Shown here: positions 32,307 through 44,188 of the stretch, piece by piece | Position numbering within the stretch: position 1 is the first letter of the stretch | Layout: every line of letters starts with the position of its first letter | NCBI GenBank assembly: GCA_024195265.1 | Contig: JAJLRJ010000007.1 | Location: forward strand, 4,579,558 to 4,643,557 | Source: Dendrophyllia cribrosa | Lineage: Eukaryota > Cnidaria > Anthozoa > Scleractinia > Dendrophylliidae | Length of the DNA stretch: 64,000 nucleotides | Reading direction: 5' to 3' | Notes under the pieces: model-generated | What the model was told of the DNA's origin: nothing | Database searches by the model: none | The model's input: the letters and a program-made list of their open reading frames with translations, nothing else | Made by a program: the position numbers and the translations under genes

Positions 32307-35300
32307 GGGTGGGGGGTAGGAGGGCACCAATCATGCATCACACTGAATTTTTAGATTTAATGCACGCATCACTGAGAAAAATTTTAACACTAATCATGCG
32401 TCATGTTTTTAAGTGCACTACACTTAGACAACTAAAATGGTATGATTTCAATCTAATGGAATGCATTATTATTGTAAAAATTATGTTGTATCTGACAGTT
32501 TTGAGAAAATTTATCTCTAACATTTCGGTCAACATTTTTTTGACTGTTTCATGCGATGGACACGTTAGGCACTACAACAATAATCCATGATTTTTTTCTG
32601 AGACAAAACTGTCAAAAAATAAATGAGGGCGTAGTCCTTGTTCTAATTTTAACTACATTAACTTATGTCACTCTATTGTGTCATGAATTATTTTGACCTA
32701 CAGTTCCACAAAAATCAAAGGTCAAGAAAAGACCAGAATATAGTGTCATGGCTGCCATTGTTTATTAACTTTTATTTAGACTATTTTCTTTAATGTTAGC
32801 CTTCCAGGACTTCTAGTTTTTCAAATCAAGTCAAAGGCTGTCAAATAATGTTTATATATCACAGAAATCTAAGAGGTAAATCACACCTCACATGCTTTAA
32901 AAAAGCAAATCACACATCACGCTGTGATGTCCAATCATACATCACATGGCTTATTTTGGCTCAATCACATGTCATGCTGTTAATTTTGGGTCCATCACAC
33001 GTCACGCAAAAACCCTTTGCCACCCTTCATAAACATTTCAAAGTAAACGATATCAAGAAAATTTCTAACAAAATAGGTTCAGTTTTAATGGTTTAATTGT
33101 ACTTGACCAAAACAAAAGCGACATGCGAGTCTAAAGAGTACAGTTACATGTAGGTAACTAGTCATTTCATTAAAGGTGTCAGATGATCAGGGAACTGCAA
33201 AAGCAGACACCTTATGTCTTAGAAAATAACTACATGGATTGAGTATGTTACTGTTTTTAAATGGATTTCATCAGTTTGTGTGACAGCAATGCAAGAGCTT
33301 TACAGATATGTACATTTATTTAGTGGCAAGTCTTTCAATCTTTTAATTAGTGCTAACTTTATAGTGTATGTGTGATATAAAAAGCAACATCCAACAACCC
33401 TGTGATGGATAATACAATTGCAAGTGGTCTTAATAGCTTTAAAAGACATGTACTGGTGCATTATACGTCTTCTAGTGCACTATATATTTTTTAAACCTTC
33501 CGTAAGCCGTCACCTCCCGTAAGCGGACACTCACCCTTGGTCCCGAGGGTGAGTGTCCGCTTACAGGAGGTTAGTGACTGTATTCGAAAATTAAAATTAT
33601 ACTGAAATTATTAGACACTGGATTCCCATACAAACACTGTATTTGGCGGCATGTTTGCCCTGATTACCCATGATTCCCATACAAACACTATTTGGCGGCA
33701 TGTTTGCCCAGATTACCCATGATCCCCCAACAAGAGCGAAGTCCTCTATTTATGGTTTTAATATTTTGAGCGAAAGTCGGTACAGAAAATAATGAAGAAT
33801 ACAATGTAAGTTGCTGGGGGACCCTCAAAATTTGTGCAGGACCCCTAAAACTTTTAAGGAGGAGGTCCTAGAACTCTTTTTTCCTAAAACAGAAACACTG
33901 ATACAGACACATCTTTGTTACAGACAGTTTTCTTGGTCCAAGCAGAAAGCCGATGTTCTTTAATATTTACTCTCTTAATAGAGATGCCTGTGGTGACATA
34001 TTTCTTTTTACTGAAATTTTAAAACAAACCTGGCTTACATAAAAATATTTATTATGCATTTGTAAACTGATGTTCTCTCACTTTGCCCCTTTGAAATTGC
34101 TCTCCTTACTATTACCTGTCTGTTGAATATTTCGTACTCTACCCAGTTTATTTTATCTTTACATGTATATGTTTTGTTTGTTTGTGTTTTGCAGATCGTA
34201 GGTTTGACCCTCATAATCGTTCCAGTGTCATTTAAAATAAGTGCTGTTTTGACTAGCTGGCCCATAGTGGGTGGAACGATCGCATGTGGGGTGTTCATGA
34301 TGTTAATGTCCTTAGCTGGAATCTATGGTGCAATCAAGCATCACCAGATTGTTCTCTTTTTTGTATCCTTTAATGACATTTTTTTGTCAGTGCCAAACCC
34401 TGGATGGTTGCAGGTTTAACACTCCTTCTTAGCAATGTATTGAAATGCACCTACACACCAGGTATTTGCACTTCAAAGTTAAGTACAGCACTTGTGCACT
34501 TTGCAAACACTGAAGTGCAAGAAATTATATTCTAATTTCAGCCGATGGCTTCAGATGAATTCCTTTCTGGACATTTTGCACCAGCCGGCAGAGCAGAAGG
34601 AACACTAGCTGGAATCCTGGCCAGACCATGGCCACCAACCAAGAAACTGATCATGGTGGTTTCGCACAACACCTTGTCTCAGTTTAGATAATCATGTCAT
34701 TGAATTTGGCAGTGATGCCATTGGCCTGTAGTCTCCTTCGCCTTCTTTGAAAGTCCAGCACACTAACAACTACATGTAGACCTCCACGCCTCCACTGCAA
34801 TGTTCCTAATACTACGTAGCACCTGTAGGGGACATTAGTAAGATCAGTTTTCAATTGAGTGTCATAAAACCATTTAGTAATCACTCTGGCTAATCACAGC
34901 AGACATACACAGTCCAATGAACCAATCAGAACTCAAATTAAATACGTGTACCCATTACGAAGCCCGGGAAGATGCATGCAGGCAAGTCACAATAATTGGT
35001 TTTGGTTGTACTTCTGATTAGATGCAGGGCTCGAAAAAAATGAAAATTTAAACTTGCCCTTTGGGCAAGCAAGTCTTGAGTTTTACTTGCCCGGACAAGT
35101 TTTTATAAATTGTTACTTAAGCTTAGTTCATGGGCGGCTTGTCCATATCCTTGCCCATCGGGCAAGTGAGTGGGGAAACTTACTTGCCCAACACAAAAAT
35201 CCACTTGTCCCGGATGACTGGACAGGAGTTTTTTTGAGCCCTGGGATAAGAAAGTGGCGCAAGTTTTTTTTTAGCCAAACGCAAAGCATAGATTGAAATG

Positions 35301-38208
35301 CAAAACCAGAGAAATTGCAAAATTGCTTTTGACACTTAACTGAAAACCACGCTAAAGAATTAATTAGTAATAATAATAATAATAACATCACTGTTGCAAA
35401 GAGTAGGGCACAGGCTTCCCAGCATTGTCGTCTGTTCTCTCTATGTCTATGTAATATATGTGTGTGTTTCTCGGGGATCATTTGATAGAGATTGTCCTTC
35501 AAGATCCTCCAGAATGCCTCAGAAAGGTGGGTTATCCTTAACTCACCTTAGTATATGGCAGTCATGGTCATCATATTTATTATACTATTTTCTGTGTCAG
35601 TGGCGGCACTTTCTATAACATCCAACCAACAACATACACTGCTGAAGAAAGGCTGGGGGTCTCTGAGTGATAAAACAAAAGCAGAATTACAAACAGGTGG
35701 AAATTGCTGTGGATTTGAGAACATGACCATCACACATGGCTCAGAGGGTCACCCAACATGTGAAAAGGTAATTAATTTCAATGTGGAAAATACATGTACT
35801 GTACATGTAGTTCCAGGCTTCTTCTTTGTAAGTTTACATTTTTTGATGTAATTTGCCCTGACTCTATGTCAGATGCATCATGTGAAAAAAAATTATATAT
35901 TTCAGGGCTCGAATACCAGGGGTGTAGCTAAGAAAAAACTGAGCAGGCTCATTAACAATCCCAGCCAGTTTTTCTGGCTTGTGCACCTTCAAAATTACCC
36001 CAAGTCTTTGTTTTCTTGTGAAATTTCAGCCGGTGATAAGTTCTCTTTCAGCTGGTGAAATTAGCCGGCTCTTAGCTACATCCCTGAAATACTAGCCAAT
36101 AGATAAATAAACTAAAAAATACAATAATAATCAGAAAGACTAAAGATCCAATCCCAAACCCACATGAACCAACAGGGAAGGGAGGGAGGGGAAACACTGA
36201 AAATGCCATGCTAGCGATCTACAACGCAACTGAGAGGATGTGAGATTGTGCACACACTTCCCCAAGGGAGACCGCTGAATAGTAGTCAGGCATTTGCTCA
36301 CATTCAAATCCGGGGGGTTGGGCATTAGCCTACCTTCAATGTTCCCCAGGGCATTTGACATCCTCATGTTTTTTACCTCAAAGAATCCTGGCTCCCTTTC
36401 TGACCAGAAATTTGAAATTTGTCTGTTGACTTAGTTTAGACTACGAGCAGTCTCTCTTTTTCAGCTTAGTCCGTCGAGTGAGAAACGAAAAATATTAGCG
36501 AACGAAAAATGGCCGCGCGAAACTGGGGGTGAGGCAGGCGCGCCTGCCTCACCCCCAGTTTCGCGCGCCCATTTTTCGTTCGCTAATATTTTTTCGTTTC
36601 TCACTCGACGGACTAAGCTGAAAAAGAGAGACTGCTCGTACTCTACTTAGTTTGCCTGCAAATAACTTTTGGATGAGTCTAGATTCAAAGCATTTTCCTT
36701 CTTTTTTTACTATACCTGGGGCGTTTGCACAGCTTCTTTGTCCCCTCCATATACCAATTTTTTGCCCACTGGTTGTCCCAGGAGGAGCATGGGCACAGCT
36801 GGAATTGACTGATGCATTATCTTGGCTGAGCCACAATGTTGTTCTACAGTGACACCACAGCCATTCTAAAATGCATGGTGCAAGTGACATGAAATATTCA
36901 ATTCAGTCTAATATTTTCAGCTTAAATGTTGCACGAATCAGACTTATTCGTGTCCTGGTGAATGTCCAACGTGCTATCACATCACGGAAAATGGTCTAAA
37001 AACAGTGAAGAATGACGTGGGAGGAATCGGTCTCTTCTTTAGTTTTACACTGGTAAGTATTTAATATATGATGTTCTATCAACAAGGGATAATTCCTGCA
37101 GATATTGATTTACTGCCTCACATTCACTTACTAAATCGCCATATGAGGCCCATGTGCATTTTAATTATTAGACTATGAAAATGCCTTACAGCCCTGTCTG
37201 AGGTGTGTGGTTCCAGGAGATTGCCACACTCTCTTCGTGAAAGGTCCTTGGAAATTTTGAAGGGGGTTGGGTTTCTAAAGCCAAACTTAAGCCAAAAAAC
37301 CTTCTGTATGGGAGGTATGGATATTAATTATTTTCTGGAACAACACAATACATACAACCTCAAACGTTATAATTTGAACAGTTTTGTCTTTCAAATTGGT
37401 CTTCTTTTTACTAAATGACGATTCAACAACCTGAGCAAAAGTCATCTTCAGAGTCAAAAGACCATGTGTGGGTCACAATATTAGAGAATTAAGGTGCAAC
37501 TAACCCCAATTATCTTTTTCGCTTAATCAACTCTATGTGCGTTGAAAAATCGAATAGTGAAATATTTCTTGTTTTTAACGTCGTGTTAGTGAGTTATAGA
37601 GATTTGGATTTACAAAATGCTAATTTGATGACATCATTTTAGGATTCATTTATTATACAACTACTTGTTTTTACCTCCAAGGAATATTTTTTACGAATCA
37701 ATTGACTGTCCACAGTTTATATTTAGTATTTCTCAAATTGATTACTGCATTATTGTAAATTGACGTAAATCCTAAAATGATGTCATCAAATTAGCATTTC
37801 GTAAATTCAAATCTCTATAACTCACTAACGCGACATTACAAACAAGAAATATTTCACTATTCGACTTTTCAATGTGCATAGATTAAGCGAGAAAAAAAAT
37901 TGGGGTTAGGTGCACTTTAAGCTTTGGTGCACAATTTAACATTTCTTTTACTCTAGTTACAAAAGATCTGCCAGTTCCTCTTATATGTAATTCCATGAAC
38001 AAGTGGCACAAAGAATTATGATTAACCCTGGCTACGGATCTACATTTTTCTTAGTTCTATAATATTGTCAATCTGCATGCAGTGCCATTATGGATTACAG
38101 TAATGTTTCTCACATCGTTTCTTTCCTTTTCAGTTGGTGGGAGTTTACCTGGCATTCCGTTATCGGCATTTGAAAGACCCAAGAGCCAATCCCAGTGCAT
38201 TTCTATGA
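30373..38208 (+). CDS. Tetraspanin of the TSPAN13/TSPAN31 type
   Basis: Exons: 30373-30447, 34195-34362, 35552-35767, 36921-37052, 38134-38208. All introns are phase 0 with GT-AG borders, giving 221 residues (human TSPAN13 has 204, TSPAN31 has 210). Exon 1 begins helix 1. Exon 2 holds the end of helix 1 and helix 2 and ends [10 protein letters not shown], very close to the family's HHQVLLFF. Exon 3 holds helix 3 and the first part of the large extracellular loop with NCCGF. Exon 4 has LKCC, a further four loop cysteines and [10 protein letters not shown]. Exon 5 ends [14 protein letters not shown], nearly identical to the conserved C-terminus of TSPAN13/31. Tetraspanins organise membrane protein microdomains; a more specific role is not visible. 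Introns contain several MITEs and foldbacks. It is the divergent neighbour of SPOP. Whether it is the TSPAN13 or the TSPAN31 co-orthologue cannot be told by eye. Confidence 0.95.
30945..31835. mobile_element. 891-bp nonautonomous transposon in tetraspanin intron 1
   Basis: Terminal repeats TTAGGGCCGATTCGCACTAG and their complement extend about 30 bases. Internal TGTCCTGCCTTGAGGCAGGA and CACTTGTCC motifs match the element at 11613-12427. No transposase frame is present. Confidence 0.85.
31995..32147. mobile_element. Small element with CAGGGATGTAGAT ends
   Basis: The left end CAGGGATGTAGAT and right end ATCTACACATCCCTG bound about 150 bp. A related element with GGTGTAGCTAAG ends lies at 35918-36087. 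The interior has GCCGG motifs (CCGGTTGCCGGCTC). Confidence 0.6.
32283..32312 (+). repeat. Poly(G) tract
   Basis: A run of about 25 G interrupted near its edges, in tetraspanin intron 1. Potential G-quadruplex or assembly-sensitive site. Confidence 0.9.
33500..33570. repeat. Hairpin CCTCCCGTAAGCGGACACTC
   Basis: CCTCCCGTAAGCGGACACTC, ACCC and its complement GGGTGAGTGTCCGCTTACAG fold over a short loop. Sequence near 22.02-22.08 kb has related TAAGCGGA / CCGCTTACGG motifs, suggesting a repeat family. Confidence 0.65.
33611..33723 (+). repeat. Tandem duplication, two units of about 55 bp
   Basis: GATTCCCATACAAACACT followed by ATTTGGCGGCATGTTTGCCC and GATTACCCATGAT occurs twice in a row. Confidence 0.85.
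34841..35354. mobile_element. MITE family A, copy 3, interrupted by another element
   Basis: The left end GATCAGTTTTCAATTGAGTG and right end CACTTAACTGAAAACCACGC match family A. The interior is split at 35025-35243 by an unrelated 219-bp element; without it the copy would be about 295 bp. It lies in tetraspanin intron 2. Confidence 0.82.
35025..35243. mobile_element. 219-bp MITE with CAGGGCTC ends, copy 1
   Basis: Ends CAGGGCTCGAAAAAAA and TTTTTTTGAGCCCTG, with interior ACTTGCCC / GGGCAAGT motifs. A second copy of 218 bp in the opposite orientation is at 38635-38852. The target duplication is not clear. Confidence 0.8.
35918..36087. mobile_element. Small element with GGTGTAGCTAAGA ends
   Basis: CAGGGGTGTAGCTAAGA and TCTTAGCTACATCCCTG bound about 170 bp containing GCCGG-type motifs as at 31995-32147. 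It lies in tetraspanin intron 3. Confidence 0.6.
36442..36640. repeat. Near-perfect 199-bp palindrome in tetraspanin intron 3
   Basis: Arms of about 99 bases meet with essentially no loop at GCAGGCGCGCCTGC (centre about 36540). The ends are TACGAGCAGTCTCTC and complement. It is so symmetrical that it must be either a recent insertion or kept by conversion. Confidence 0.92.
37489..37920. repeat. About 430-bp foldback in tetraspanin intron 4
   Basis: Starts TTAAGGTGCAACTAACCCCA and ends with the complement (TGGGGTTAGGTGCACTTTAA with one change). Arms are about 170 bases and the loop is A/T-rich. Size and TTAA ends are similar to the foldback at 14211-14638, but the sequence differs. Confidence 0.88.
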
Positions 38209-38634
38209 CCGTAGGAATCACAGATTATCCTGAAGTCATCAGTGTCGGGCCCGCTACAGAGCAACAACTACCACATGACCTTGATGTAACTGATTGTGGG
38301 CTTGTGTTCAACTGATTTGCAATAATTATTAGAGCCATTGCATTGGGTTCAGTGTGGGAATTTTCAGAGTTAACATCTTTTAGTCTTAGATGGACTGATT
38401 GTGTGTGCTTAAATGATTTCAATTACCAAGTTGCGATCAGTGGCTTGGTTTCTGAGTTAAGATTCATTTCCGTGGGAGTATCTTGAGAAATTTAATTTTC
38501 CTCCCAAAAATTGCCGTTTTGTTGGGCATTTTACAGAGTGATTAACAATGATTTTACAATTTTGAGCCTACTTTGATGGTATTGCCAAACAATGAGAAGC
38601 TTTTTTGATTGAGAAGCAAGTTTTCATCTTTCTT

Positions 38635-38852
38635 CAGGGCTCAAAGAAAAGTCCCATCCAGTCGTCCAGGACAAGTAGATTTTTGTGTTGGGCAAGTAAC
38701 TTTTCCCACTCACTTGTCCCATGGACAAGGATATGGACAAACTAATCTTAAACTAAGCTAAAATAACAATTTATAAAATCTTGTCTGGGCAAGTAATACT
38801 TAAGACTTGCTTGCCCAAAGTGCAAGTTTAAATTTCAGTTTTTTTAGCCCTG
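38635..38852. mobile_element. 218-bp MITE with CAGGGCTC ends, copy 2
   Basis: Ends CAGGGCTCAAAGAAAAG and TTTTTTTAGCCCTG; interior GGGCAAGTAA and ACTTGCTTGCCC blocks match copy 1 in reverse. Flanks contain TTTCTT on both sides, a possible 6-bp target duplication. Confidence 0.8.
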
Positions 38853-39478
38853 ATTTCTTTATAGAAAAGAAAAGAATATTGTATATATAAAGTGTTTTCT
38901 GCACCTTAGCCTGTTCCGGGGTTTCAGAGATAAAGGAGCCAAGAAAATGTGCGCGTGAACACAATAATCCCTGGAACAGGCTGAGTATTGTCCAGGATTG
39001 CACGCAGAGGATGCCATGCTACCCCACTATAGGCATCACACACAAAGTGTCTTCATCTATAAAAACACAACATAACACACATAATTCTATCACATATGAA
39101 GTAAAAGGAAAATGACAAATACCTTGGTCAAACTGAATATACTGTATGAAGTATTTTTTTAATGCAATTTGCATGCATTTGCATGCAATCCTGGACATAA
39201 GTGAAAAATTTGTGCCAACAATTTGATGCACACAAAAAAATGTTTTTTGTTTTCTGTGCCTTTGCCATGGGCAAAGTTTCAAATAATATTATAATTTGTA
39301 TTTTTATGTTTGTCAGAGACAAAAAAAAAACAGAGTCAATAATGATATGCTGCTAAGAGAATCAATGTGACGTTGCTTCTGTTTTATTTCTCTCAGCCTC
39401 AACTACCTTCTCTTTTTTTATTCTGTTTGTGGACTAAGCATTTTGTTATTTTATTACTTTGGTTTATAATCAGATATT

Positions 39479-39597
39479 TAACTATTATAGCACGAAAGCG
39501 CGCATGATATCGCCTAATTCTTAGCCGACGAGGCCGTAGGCCGAGTCGGCTAAAATTAGGTGATATCACGCAAGCTTGAGCGCAATAATAGTTTTAT
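39479..39597. mobile_element. Small foldback with AACTATTATAGC ends
   Basis: AACTATTATAGCACGAAAGC pairs with GCGCAATAATAGTT, and the inner part AGCCGACGAGGCC pairs with GGCCGAGTCGGCT. A MITE-like hairpin of about 118 bp. Confidence 0.7.
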
Positions 39598-40385
39598 AAT
39601 TCAACACATTGATAACAAAGCACAGTTTGAAGAAAAAATATCGAGGCCGGTCCGTCATTTTTGCCTTCTCTTGTCAAAATGCGAATTTACCTCCATTGTT
39701 GGATATACGTCATGTAGACATAGCGCATATCAATAACTTTTTGACCGTATATGTATATGTATGTTCTCAAAGGAAGAGTGCATGCTTGCCATTTACATTA
39801 GAAAAAAAACAGAAATTTATGTTGGAAAATGAAATTGTGTGCATCATTTGGTTTTAAAAATGTTTAGAATTGTGGGCACTTATTACAAATAATTTGATGC
39901 AAACAGTAATGTACTCCAGTGCAAGGGGACACAGAAATTAAATTTCATGTTCATGTAATTCACTTTCGTTATATCATCAAGCGTAATCCACTTTTGCATG
40001 ATTTGCTGAATTTCATGCCAGTACAAAAAAATTATTTAGCATACAGTCATACATTAGGTATACCTCTTATTAATAGTATGTTTGTTGGACTCCCAAGGCT
40101 TAATTTTTAGTGTTAGCCTCTAATCCAGTCATCCTTAGAAATTGTCACACACTTCTCGTGGGGAAGGAAAGATTACATGAAAAGTCCTAAGGATGTCTGT
40201 GTTTGTGGCTAGTTGTTAAGAGCCAATGTCTGTAAATATCGAGAATTCCGCGTCACTCGTGAAATTTCGAATTTCTTCATATTTTGCTCAAATAACCTCT
40301 ATAGTAAGTTATTTTCGAAAATACTACTCAAAGGTTCAGAAGCGCTTTAGTTTTAACGAAATCGAGGAAAGTCTAAAAAACGCTA

Positions 40386-42672
40386 TTTACTCATGCGCGT
40401 AGCGGCATGAGTTATAAAATGGGCTTCGTTTTTCTTTTTTTTTTTGTGTCACGATTTTGCATGCAAATTTATTCACGCATATTTTAAATTGTGCATTTCC
40501 GGTTCACAGCTTTGCTTTTTAAACTTCCGGTTTAGTGACTTCCGGCTACTCTCACTTCCGGCAAAACATCGTTACTGAAGTGTCACGACAGCGTCTCCTA
40601 CAACCCTACTCACATTACTAATGTTCACGTCAGGTATATATTATTTTCACAAGACTGACTGGCTTCATTGTGGTACAGCCTTCATTTATAAAACATTCAA
40701 TAGTAACGTGGTTTGCAGGTACGATGACTGAATGAAAAAAGTAACTCTTCTCCATGTCGGACGTCTTCTTATCTTGTTTAAATTATTAAAATATAAATTG
40801 CTTCTTTTCTTATGGTACATTGAAGTATAAGACAAATGTTTGATACGCATGCGCATGACAAACATTTTCCGTCATTTGGTCTTATTGGTGTATAAGTCAG
40901 TCCTGTATTTCTCCCATAGAGGTGAACGTTGCTTTTATACACAGCATACAACTTGAGGCCGAGTTTGTTGCGATTCTGAAAAAACTAAGAGCTATTTTTA
41001 ATCAGAGTTCTTCCGAGGCAAAAATGCCAAACATCGATCTTTCGCACTGATAAGCATATTGTCAATTTATTTCCCGTTTTACTGCCGATTCTTTGCAATG
41101 TCTGTATCGGAGCAGTCCTCGCAGCCTGTGGTGAGTAATTTCAAGACTTTTTTCAAGAAAGAACAATAGAAACACACGGCAAAACAGCGTCGTTACCTCA
41201 GTCCATCAGATTTAATAAAAAATTTGGACTTTGGGACTGGACTTCTGTGGATTATGGACTGGGGAATGCGTGTCATATTAATGTCGATTTTTACTGACTT
41301 CATTACTTTTTGTGGTCACTAGGTTACTAGTAACCACTATGTTGTCACCTGTGCAAGTAAGTACGACTTTCCGAAGAGCGAAGTTGTGCCAAGTTCACCC
41401 GATTACTGTACGATGAGACAGTTCTGATAGCTTCGGATTAGACGACTCGATTGTCAGGGAAGTTGTGTTTGCATGTGCGCGCTTTGGATCCGTGGGAAAG
41501 GTAAACGGAGCTTTCTCGTTCTTTTTACTACTTTACCAAGCACAGCTTTCACCAAATGTGGCCAAGTATTGTTTTCAAAGATTATTTTAGGTGCTTTCGT
41601 GGTTTGGAAAAAGGTTTTAGTGAAAAATCGAGCTCTGAATCGAAGTGTTTGTTTGCAGACCATGAGCTATCCGAACTCATGATTCAAACGCCGCCAGCAT
41701 TTCATTTCTGTACCTTTGACCATTCAGAACTGTTTTTTTTTTATTAGCGAAAGCATTATGCAATCATTTTTCCGGATAAGATTGGCATTCTATTACACAG
41801 GAAAAGTCGGCGATTTTAGAAAGCATAATAAAAATAGGTTGCTGAATTGAATTATTTTGTGATGTTTATTATATTTTCGCAGACGCTAGCCGGTTCCTCG
41901 CAGTAATTAGGATACAACAAATCGCCAAGACTTCTAGAAGCAGAAAATTACTGAATTCTGAAAGGTGTTTGACTCTTTTAATCAAAGGAAAGACATTTTC
42001 ATTCAAGGAAATATGAGTTTCATTCAAAAGTTTCGACCTTTTATAGAAAATATATTTTGGATTCAGTGGCCATATAAAAAATTTAAAAACAGCTTGCTAT
42101 CAAATTACATTTGACATAAAATTTGCATAAAGCAAAATTGTGTATTTGCGACAACACTTTGAAGAAACTATGAAGCCTGGAAAAAACTTATTATAGATGA
42201 CAAAATCAAAGCATTTTTTTAAAGAACCAGCCTTAAGTTATGGAAACATTTCATTTCGATTTGGTCTTAAAATCACGGAAAGATTTTAGTGAATGCGTCA
42301 CGCAACGTTTATTTACAAAATGTTTGACCAATTCATAGCAATTCTCACCAAAGATTTGAAAACTTTAAAAAAATCCCGGATCTCCTGAATGCGATTTCCT
42401 GTTTATTTAGAGCCTACAAAAAGTTTATGGCAATCCGGGCAGGAGGGGGTATCTGGGTTAAAAATCAAGGTGCGAGGGTTGGTCGGCCTGGCCGGGAAAT
42501 CCGGGCGGGGGTAAAAAAACATTGCAGCCGTCGGGGTGGGGGGATTTTTTCTGGAATAAACCATTTTACACCGGTTGCATGCGATTTAGTAACACAGAAA
42601 AACTATTGGTAACTTCAATCAACGCGTCTTAGAGTCTCGCGCGCATGAGTATAGGCTAAGTGTAGCCTCTTG
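40386..42672. mobile_element. 2.29-kb insertion with CATGAG hairpin terminus in the left arm
   Basis: Borders are defined by comparison with the uninterrupted right arm. The insert starts TTTACTCATGCGCG and ends TAGCCTCTTG, with TTT following. One end has a hairpin CTCATGCGCGTAGCGGCATG; the other has CATGAGTATAGGCTA. A shorter relative is at 48215-48720. No TIRs, tail or transposase were recognised; hairpin ends and no obvious target duplication beyond TTT are reminiscent of Helitron-like or Helentron elements, which is only a suggestion. Confidence 0.7.
40495..40566 (+). promoter_or_regulatory. Cluster of ETS-type TTCCGG motifs
   Basis: Four copies of TTCCGGT or TTCCGGC (three with ACTTCCGG) lie within about 70 bases, near the left end of the 2.29-kb insertion and 0.5 kb upstream of a possible first exon (41098-41130). 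Motif reading only. Confidence 0.35.
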
Positions 42673-43485
42673 TTTGGCTTTAAATCCATGCCGAAAATAG
42701 AGGAAAATGATGCATTTTCTTCTCGCTCGTACAGACAAACGCGATAAGATCTTTCAATGTCCTTTGGCTGATTCATAACACATCTCTTGATCTTTCTAAA
42801 ACACCAGATAAATTTGGGAAATATACTATTTTTATAATATTTTTGGCCTTTACAAATTCCCTTCTTGTATCGCTTGAGCGAGAGGGTGAATTTAGGCAAA
42901 CTTTTACACCAGTGAAAGTCCACTGGTACATTGACTTTGAAGTTCAAACTGACATGGTCTTGAAGCAAAACCTTTATATTCTACTGTGTTAAAATTTCTA
43001 AGGTGGCCCGATAAAAGTGTCCCATTGAGGGACGGAAACGTGAAGTGTATTTTTACACAACAAACATCCATTGCTATCCGTGGCACGAAGAAAGGGCTTC
43101 CTTGCTCCGAACATGAAACTCTTATCAAAAGCAAATATCTGTCATAGGAAAACCTTTTTGCCAATGAAAAAACTGTTTTTGTCAAGCTACAAAGCTGTAA
43201 TGTACTTTTGTTAAAACATTATTTCGTAAAACAGGAAAAAAGACAATAACACACAATTCAATGCGACTCCGAGGTCATGTACGGAAAACACGAGCATGGG
43301 CTCAAATTACAATTCTGTTCGGCTTCAATAGTCAATATTTTGCTCAAGGTGAAAAGTAAATTGAGCTCTGATCTCGCTAGCTTTAATTTTAACCCATTGT
43401 TCTTAAGTAATGTCGGGATTTTTATTTTCTACAAGCGACCCAGAGACCAGCGCCAACAAAAATAAACATGACCAAGATTAGAGTA

Positions 43486-43788
43486 GGTGGAGCCACGGTA
43501 GTCTAGTGGTTAGCGCGTCGGACTTTCAACCTGAAGGTCGGTGGTTCGAAGCCTGGTCTCTGCCGTCGTGTTGTTTCCTTAGACAAGAAACTTTACTCCA
43601 CACTGTCTCTCTCCACCCAGGTGTATAAATGGGTACCGGCGACAAAATGCTGGGGGTAACCCTGCGATGGACTAGCATCCCATCCAGGGGGGAGTAGCAA
43701 TATTCCTAGTCGCTTCATGCTACAGAAACCGGGTTAAGCTCCGGCCGTGTGGGCCATTGGCTCGTGTGCGACTTTACTTTTTTTTACT
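43486..43788 (+). mobile_element. tRNA-Glu-derived SINE with perfect 12-bp target duplication
   Basis: The head GGTGGAGCCACGGTAGTCTA has box A (TAGTCTAGTGGT, 43499-43510) and box B (GGTTCGAAGCC, 43543-43553). The anticodon loop CTTTCAA gives UUC, as in tRNA-Glu. The body has CCTGCGATGGACTAGCATCC and the tail is a T run ending in A. AAGATTAGAGTA flanks both sides (43474-43485 and 43789-43800). The opposite arm of the giant inverted repeat has a single copy of that 12-mer with no SINE, an empty site. The central block may be one of the conserved SINE core domains known from cnidarians, not confirmed here. Confidence 0.93.
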
Positions 43789-44188
43789 AAGATTAGAGTA
43801 AACAAATGCGACAATAACATTTCTGGGCCGTGTATGCATGAAACAGTGTGGGAAATATTAAACATGAACAAAAACAATTCAATCTTACTCGTGTGTTTGC
43901 AATGTAATGTGAAGATTTTGCGATTCCAATGATTCCATTTCGTAACTTTCGTCAACCAATGAGTGTACTCTTGTTATTGCACGACACGAAACACAGAGTG
44001 ACGTGACATTGTCTGTAATGCAGTGTTGCAATCGTCTTGCGTGACGTTGTCCCTGTTCTTTGGATTACAGTAATTTTTTAAAAAGTTCTAGATTTCGAAC
44101 CGCGTTAGGCGTAGTGGAAGTATTTTTGTTAGCCTCTGTTACGAACCTGTCTACTTTCCGAAACATTCTAACTAAGTGGCTCACAGCT

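Larger units (their letters stand above)
38209..40204. other. Region 3' of the tetraspanin gene without a recognised gene
   Basis: Probably holds the tetraspanin 3' UTR at its start, but I see no canonical AATAAA close to the stop. Two MITEs are listed separately (38635-38852 and 39479-39595). The remaining ORFs are short and unsupported. Confidence 0.5.

Noticed and set aside
32122..32590. ORFs over the poly(G) tract
   Set aside because: Open only because of the G run; there is no supporting signal.
41098..41130. ATG with MSVSEQSSQPV and a consensus donor as a real gene
   Set aside because: No matching downstream exon could be found, and it lies inside a mobile element. Kept only as a gene-capture hypothesis.
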